Source: CAZUZD01 sp964624465
GTDB lineage: Bacteria > Planctomycetota > Planctomycetia > Isosphaerales > Isosphaeraceae
Reading direction: 5' to 3'
Assembly (NCBI GenBank): GCA_964624465.1
Contig: CAZUZD010000289.1
Span: 1-7,876 of the forward strand
Length of the DNA stretch: 7,876 nucleotides
The position numbers and the translations under genes were made by a program. Below the pieces are notes generated by a model. The model did no database searches and was not told where the DNA came from. It saw nothing but the letters and a program-made list of their open reading frames with translations. Shown here in pieces: positions 6,260-7,876 of the stretch (positions within the stretch are counted from its first letter, which is position 1; every line of letters starts with the position of its first letter).

Positions 6260-7234
6260 ATGCAGTGGCTGGCCGCCTGGTTCCGATGGTCCTGGTTCCG
6301 CCCGACGACGGCCGTCAACCTGGCCGTCAGCCGGATCGTCGTCTGCGGCGGGCTCCTGGGCATCGCGCTGTTCGACCACCCCGAGCGCTGGGCGGCCGTG
6401 GACCCGAGCTTCTGGCTGCCGATCCCCCTGTTCCGGCTCCTGCACTGGTCGGTGGCGCCGGCCGGGGTGCTCGAGCTGCTGAGCTGGGCGTTCCGGCTGG
6501 CGCTGCTGCTGGCGTGCCTGGGGCTGGGCACCCGGCTGGCCACGGCGGCGGCGTTCGGGCTGGGGCTGTACCTGCTCGGGCTGCCGCAGAACTTCGGCAA
6601 GGTGGATCATTCGGAGACGGTCCCCGTGCTGGTCCTCGGGATCCTGGCCGTGTCGCGCTGCGGCGAGGCGCTGTCGCTGGACCGCTGGCGGCGGAACCGG
6701 GCCACGGGCGCGACCGGGGCCCTGCCGCCCCCCTCGCCGGAGTTCACCTGGCCGATCCGGCTGGCCTGGCTGCTGATGGTGACCGTCTTCGCCGCGGCCG
6801 GCTTCGGCAAGCTCCGGGGCTCGGGGCTGGAGTGGGTCACCTCGGACACGATGCGGAACCTGCTCGTCCGGCACCACTACACCCACGTCCCGCCGCTCGA
6901 CCTGGGCCTGAGGCTCGCGGAGTGGCCCGGCGTCTGCCACGCGCTGGCCGCCGCGACGCTCGTGCTGGAGGTCCTCTGCCCGCTGGCGCTGATCAGCCGA
7001 CGGCTCCGGCTGCCGCTGATGTTCGGCCTGCTGGGCATGCAGGTCGGCATCCTGCTGCTGATGGGCATCGACTTCCGCCCGTATTTCCCGTGCTACGCCG
7101 TCTGGGTCCCCTGGGACCGCCTGGCGGAGCGGCTCGGGTTCGCCACGACGGCCGCCGCCCCGGCCGCCCTCAGCGCAACGCCCGGGACGCCTGGAGAAAC
7201 GCCGCCAGGGTCTCGTCAGGCTGGCGATCGCTGA
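6260..7234 (+). CDS. HTTM-domain (vitamin-K carboxylase-like) multipass membrane protein
   Basis: The product has 324 residues and about seven hydrophobic segments, near 18-38, 69-90, 93-109, 119-133, 163-183, 226-246 and 249-270. The order of helices and the motifs KVDHSE (114-119) and AAAGFGKLRGSGLEW (178-192) match the HTTM domain, shared with vitamin-K-dependent gamma-glutamyl carboxylase. His117 and Lys184 fall where human GGCX has His160 (NNHSY) and Lys218 (GVKKL), by my unaided alignment. Most bacterial HTTM proteins have no proven activity, so 'carboxylase' should not be assigned. A central cytosolic-type loop (~137-160) is rich in Arg and Pro. The C-terminal ~30 residues are Ala/Pro/Gly/Thr-rich and overlap the convergent TPR gene. 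AGGAG precedes the ATG. As last gene of the operon, it probably works with the upstream glycosyltransferase and small membrane protein at the inner membrane. Confidence 0.87.
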   Translation: MQWLAAWFRWSWFRPTTAVNLAVSRIVVCGGLLGIALFDHPERWAAVDPSFWLPIPLFRLLHWSVAPAGVLELLSWAFRLALLLACLGLGTRLATAAAFGLGLYLLGLPQNFGKVDHSETVPVLVLGILAVSRCGEALSLDRWRRNRATGATGALPPPSPEFTWPIRLAWLLMVTVFAAAGFGKLRGSGLEWVTSDTMRNLLVRHHYTHVPPLDLGLRLAEWPGVCHALAAATLVLEVLCPLALISRRLRLPLMFGLLGMQVGILLLMGIDFRPYFPCYAVWVPWDRLAERLGFATTAAAPAALSATPGTPGETPPGSRQAGDR

Positions 7235-7876
7235 GGCGGAGGAACACGTCGGCGGCGCGCCGGGTGCGGCCGGAGAGGTACAGCTCGGCGCCCAGCACGA
7301 GCCAGGCGTCGCGGTCGTTGGGCTCGGCCTGCAGGTGCGACTCCAGGTCGGCCAGCACGGCGGCGAACTGGCGGGGGTCGCCGAAGAGGTTCTGGACATC
7401 GGGGGCGTTGCGCATCCAGGTCGGGTCGGCCACCTGGGCCTCGCGGAGCCGGCGGGCGGCCGCCTCGTAGTCCTTGCGGGCCACGGCCACCTGCGCCAGC
7501 CGCACATAGGCGGCCGCCGAGGTCGGATCGGCCTGGATCGACTGCCCGTAGCGCTCGGAGGCGCGGGCGAACTCCCGGGCGCGGAACAGCCGGTCGCCGA
7601 CCTTGAGCCGCTCGGCGGCCCGCTCGCGGTCGCGGCGCGAGGCGCGGCCGTTCGGCGGCGGTGGCGGGCCGTTGGGCCGGAGCCGGGAGCGGTCGAAGGC
7701 GTCGGCGCCGCCGGCCAGGTCGGCGACGGCGGCGGTGTCGAGCGGGTCCATGGCGACGCCGGCGAAGGGGGTCCGGATCAGGCCGTCGCTGTTCGAGTAA
7801 CCGGCGCCGGGGCCCGGCGGCGGAGCGTAGGCGTTGAGGTTCGGGTACATCGTGCCGGGCGCCCAGAGCGGCTGGC
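7170..7876 (-). CDS. TPR-repeat protein, N-terminus beyond right edge
   Basis: The stop codon is at 7172-7170 and the frame stays open to the right edge. The ATG at 7850-7848 has no Shine-Dalgarno, and the codons before it (reading QPLWAPGT) look like continuing protein, so the true start probably lies outside; the first Met here is used only for numbering. Residues 1-70 are Pro/Gly/Asn-rich and probably disordered (APPPGPGAG, NGPPPPPNG). From ~78 come helical TPR units: ~78-111 (GDRLFRAREFARASERYGQSIQADP), 112-145 (AAYVRLAQVAVARKDYEAAARRLREAQVADP) and ~175-212 (EPNDRDAWLVLGAELYLSGRTRRAADVFLRLSD). The Gly/Ala-rich helix A, the D/E-F/Y-x-x-A helix B and the DP turn are typical. TPR domains bind other proteins; the partner is unknown. 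It converges on the HTTM gene with a 65-bp overlap. Confidence 0.88.
   Translation of the reverse strand, partial: QPLWAPGTMYPNLNAYAPPPGPGAGYSNSDGLIRTPFAGVAMDPLDTAAVADLAGGADAFDRSRLRPNGPPPPPNGRASRRDRERAAERLKVGDRLFRAREFARASERYGQSIQADPTSAAAYVRLAQVAVARKDYEAAARRLREAQVADPTWMRNAPDVQNLFGDPRQFAAVLADLESHLQAEPNDRDAWLVLGAELYLSGRTRRAADVFLRLSDRQPDETLAAFLQASRALR

Noticed and set aside
5993..7507. A minus-strand open frame of 504 codons over the HTTM gene
   Set aside because: It lies in the antisense of the HTTM gene and in a different frame from the TPR gene. Its translation is Gln/Arg/Pro-rich with no recognisable fold, while the plus strand has clear transmembrane helices.

Overview
The window is very GC-rich and gene-dense. 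It most likely comes from a planctomycete, perhaps of the Isosphaeraceae type. The strongest evidence is the 1017-residue secreted protein on the minus strand (1070-4123). It joins an N-terminal beta-propeller of the 'PVC-group membrane-bound dehydrogenase' kind, a HEAT-like helical middle and a C-terminal CxxCH haem domain, an architecture largely restricted to Planctomycetes and Verrucomicrobia. The family-level placement is inference.

Layout from left to right: (1) 1-631, plus strand: the 3' part of a gene whose product looks like a PD-(D/E)XK nuclease-like fold followed by a winged helix. (2) 632-1069: a 438-bp gap between convergent genes, with no credible gene. It holds two near-tandem copies of a structured repeat, a perfect 10-bp-stem hairpin and several GGATCC-centred palindromes. 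(3) 1070-4123, minus strand: the propeller/HEAT/cytochrome protein. (4) 4124-4419: a divergent intergenic region. (5) 4420-7234, plus strand: a probable three-gene operon encoding a three-helix membrane protein with a C-terminal soluble domain, a GT-A type glycosyltransferase with a DxD motif and a very basic tail, and an HTTM-domain (vitamin-K-carboxylase-like) multipass membrane protein. (6) 7170-7876, minus strand: a TPR-repeat protein cut by the right edge, overlapping the end of the HTTM gene tail-to-tail by 65 bp.

The haem protein is probably exported and takes part in periplasmic oxidation chemistry, but its substrate cannot be read from the sequence. The three plus-strand genes run the same way with two 74-bp gaps and clear Shine-Dalgarno sites before the second and third. 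They are probably co-expressed at the inner membrane. Whether they form one pathway is not shown here.

The two items most worth following up are the structured intergenic repeat, whose two copies keep a hairpin at the same place with different stem sequences, and the HTTM/glycosyltransferase/small membrane protein operon. The HTTM protein keeps a His and a Lys that appear to match catalytic residues of the human vitamin-K-dependent carboxylase. Nothing in the window is an obvious phage, transposase, CRISPR or defence island.
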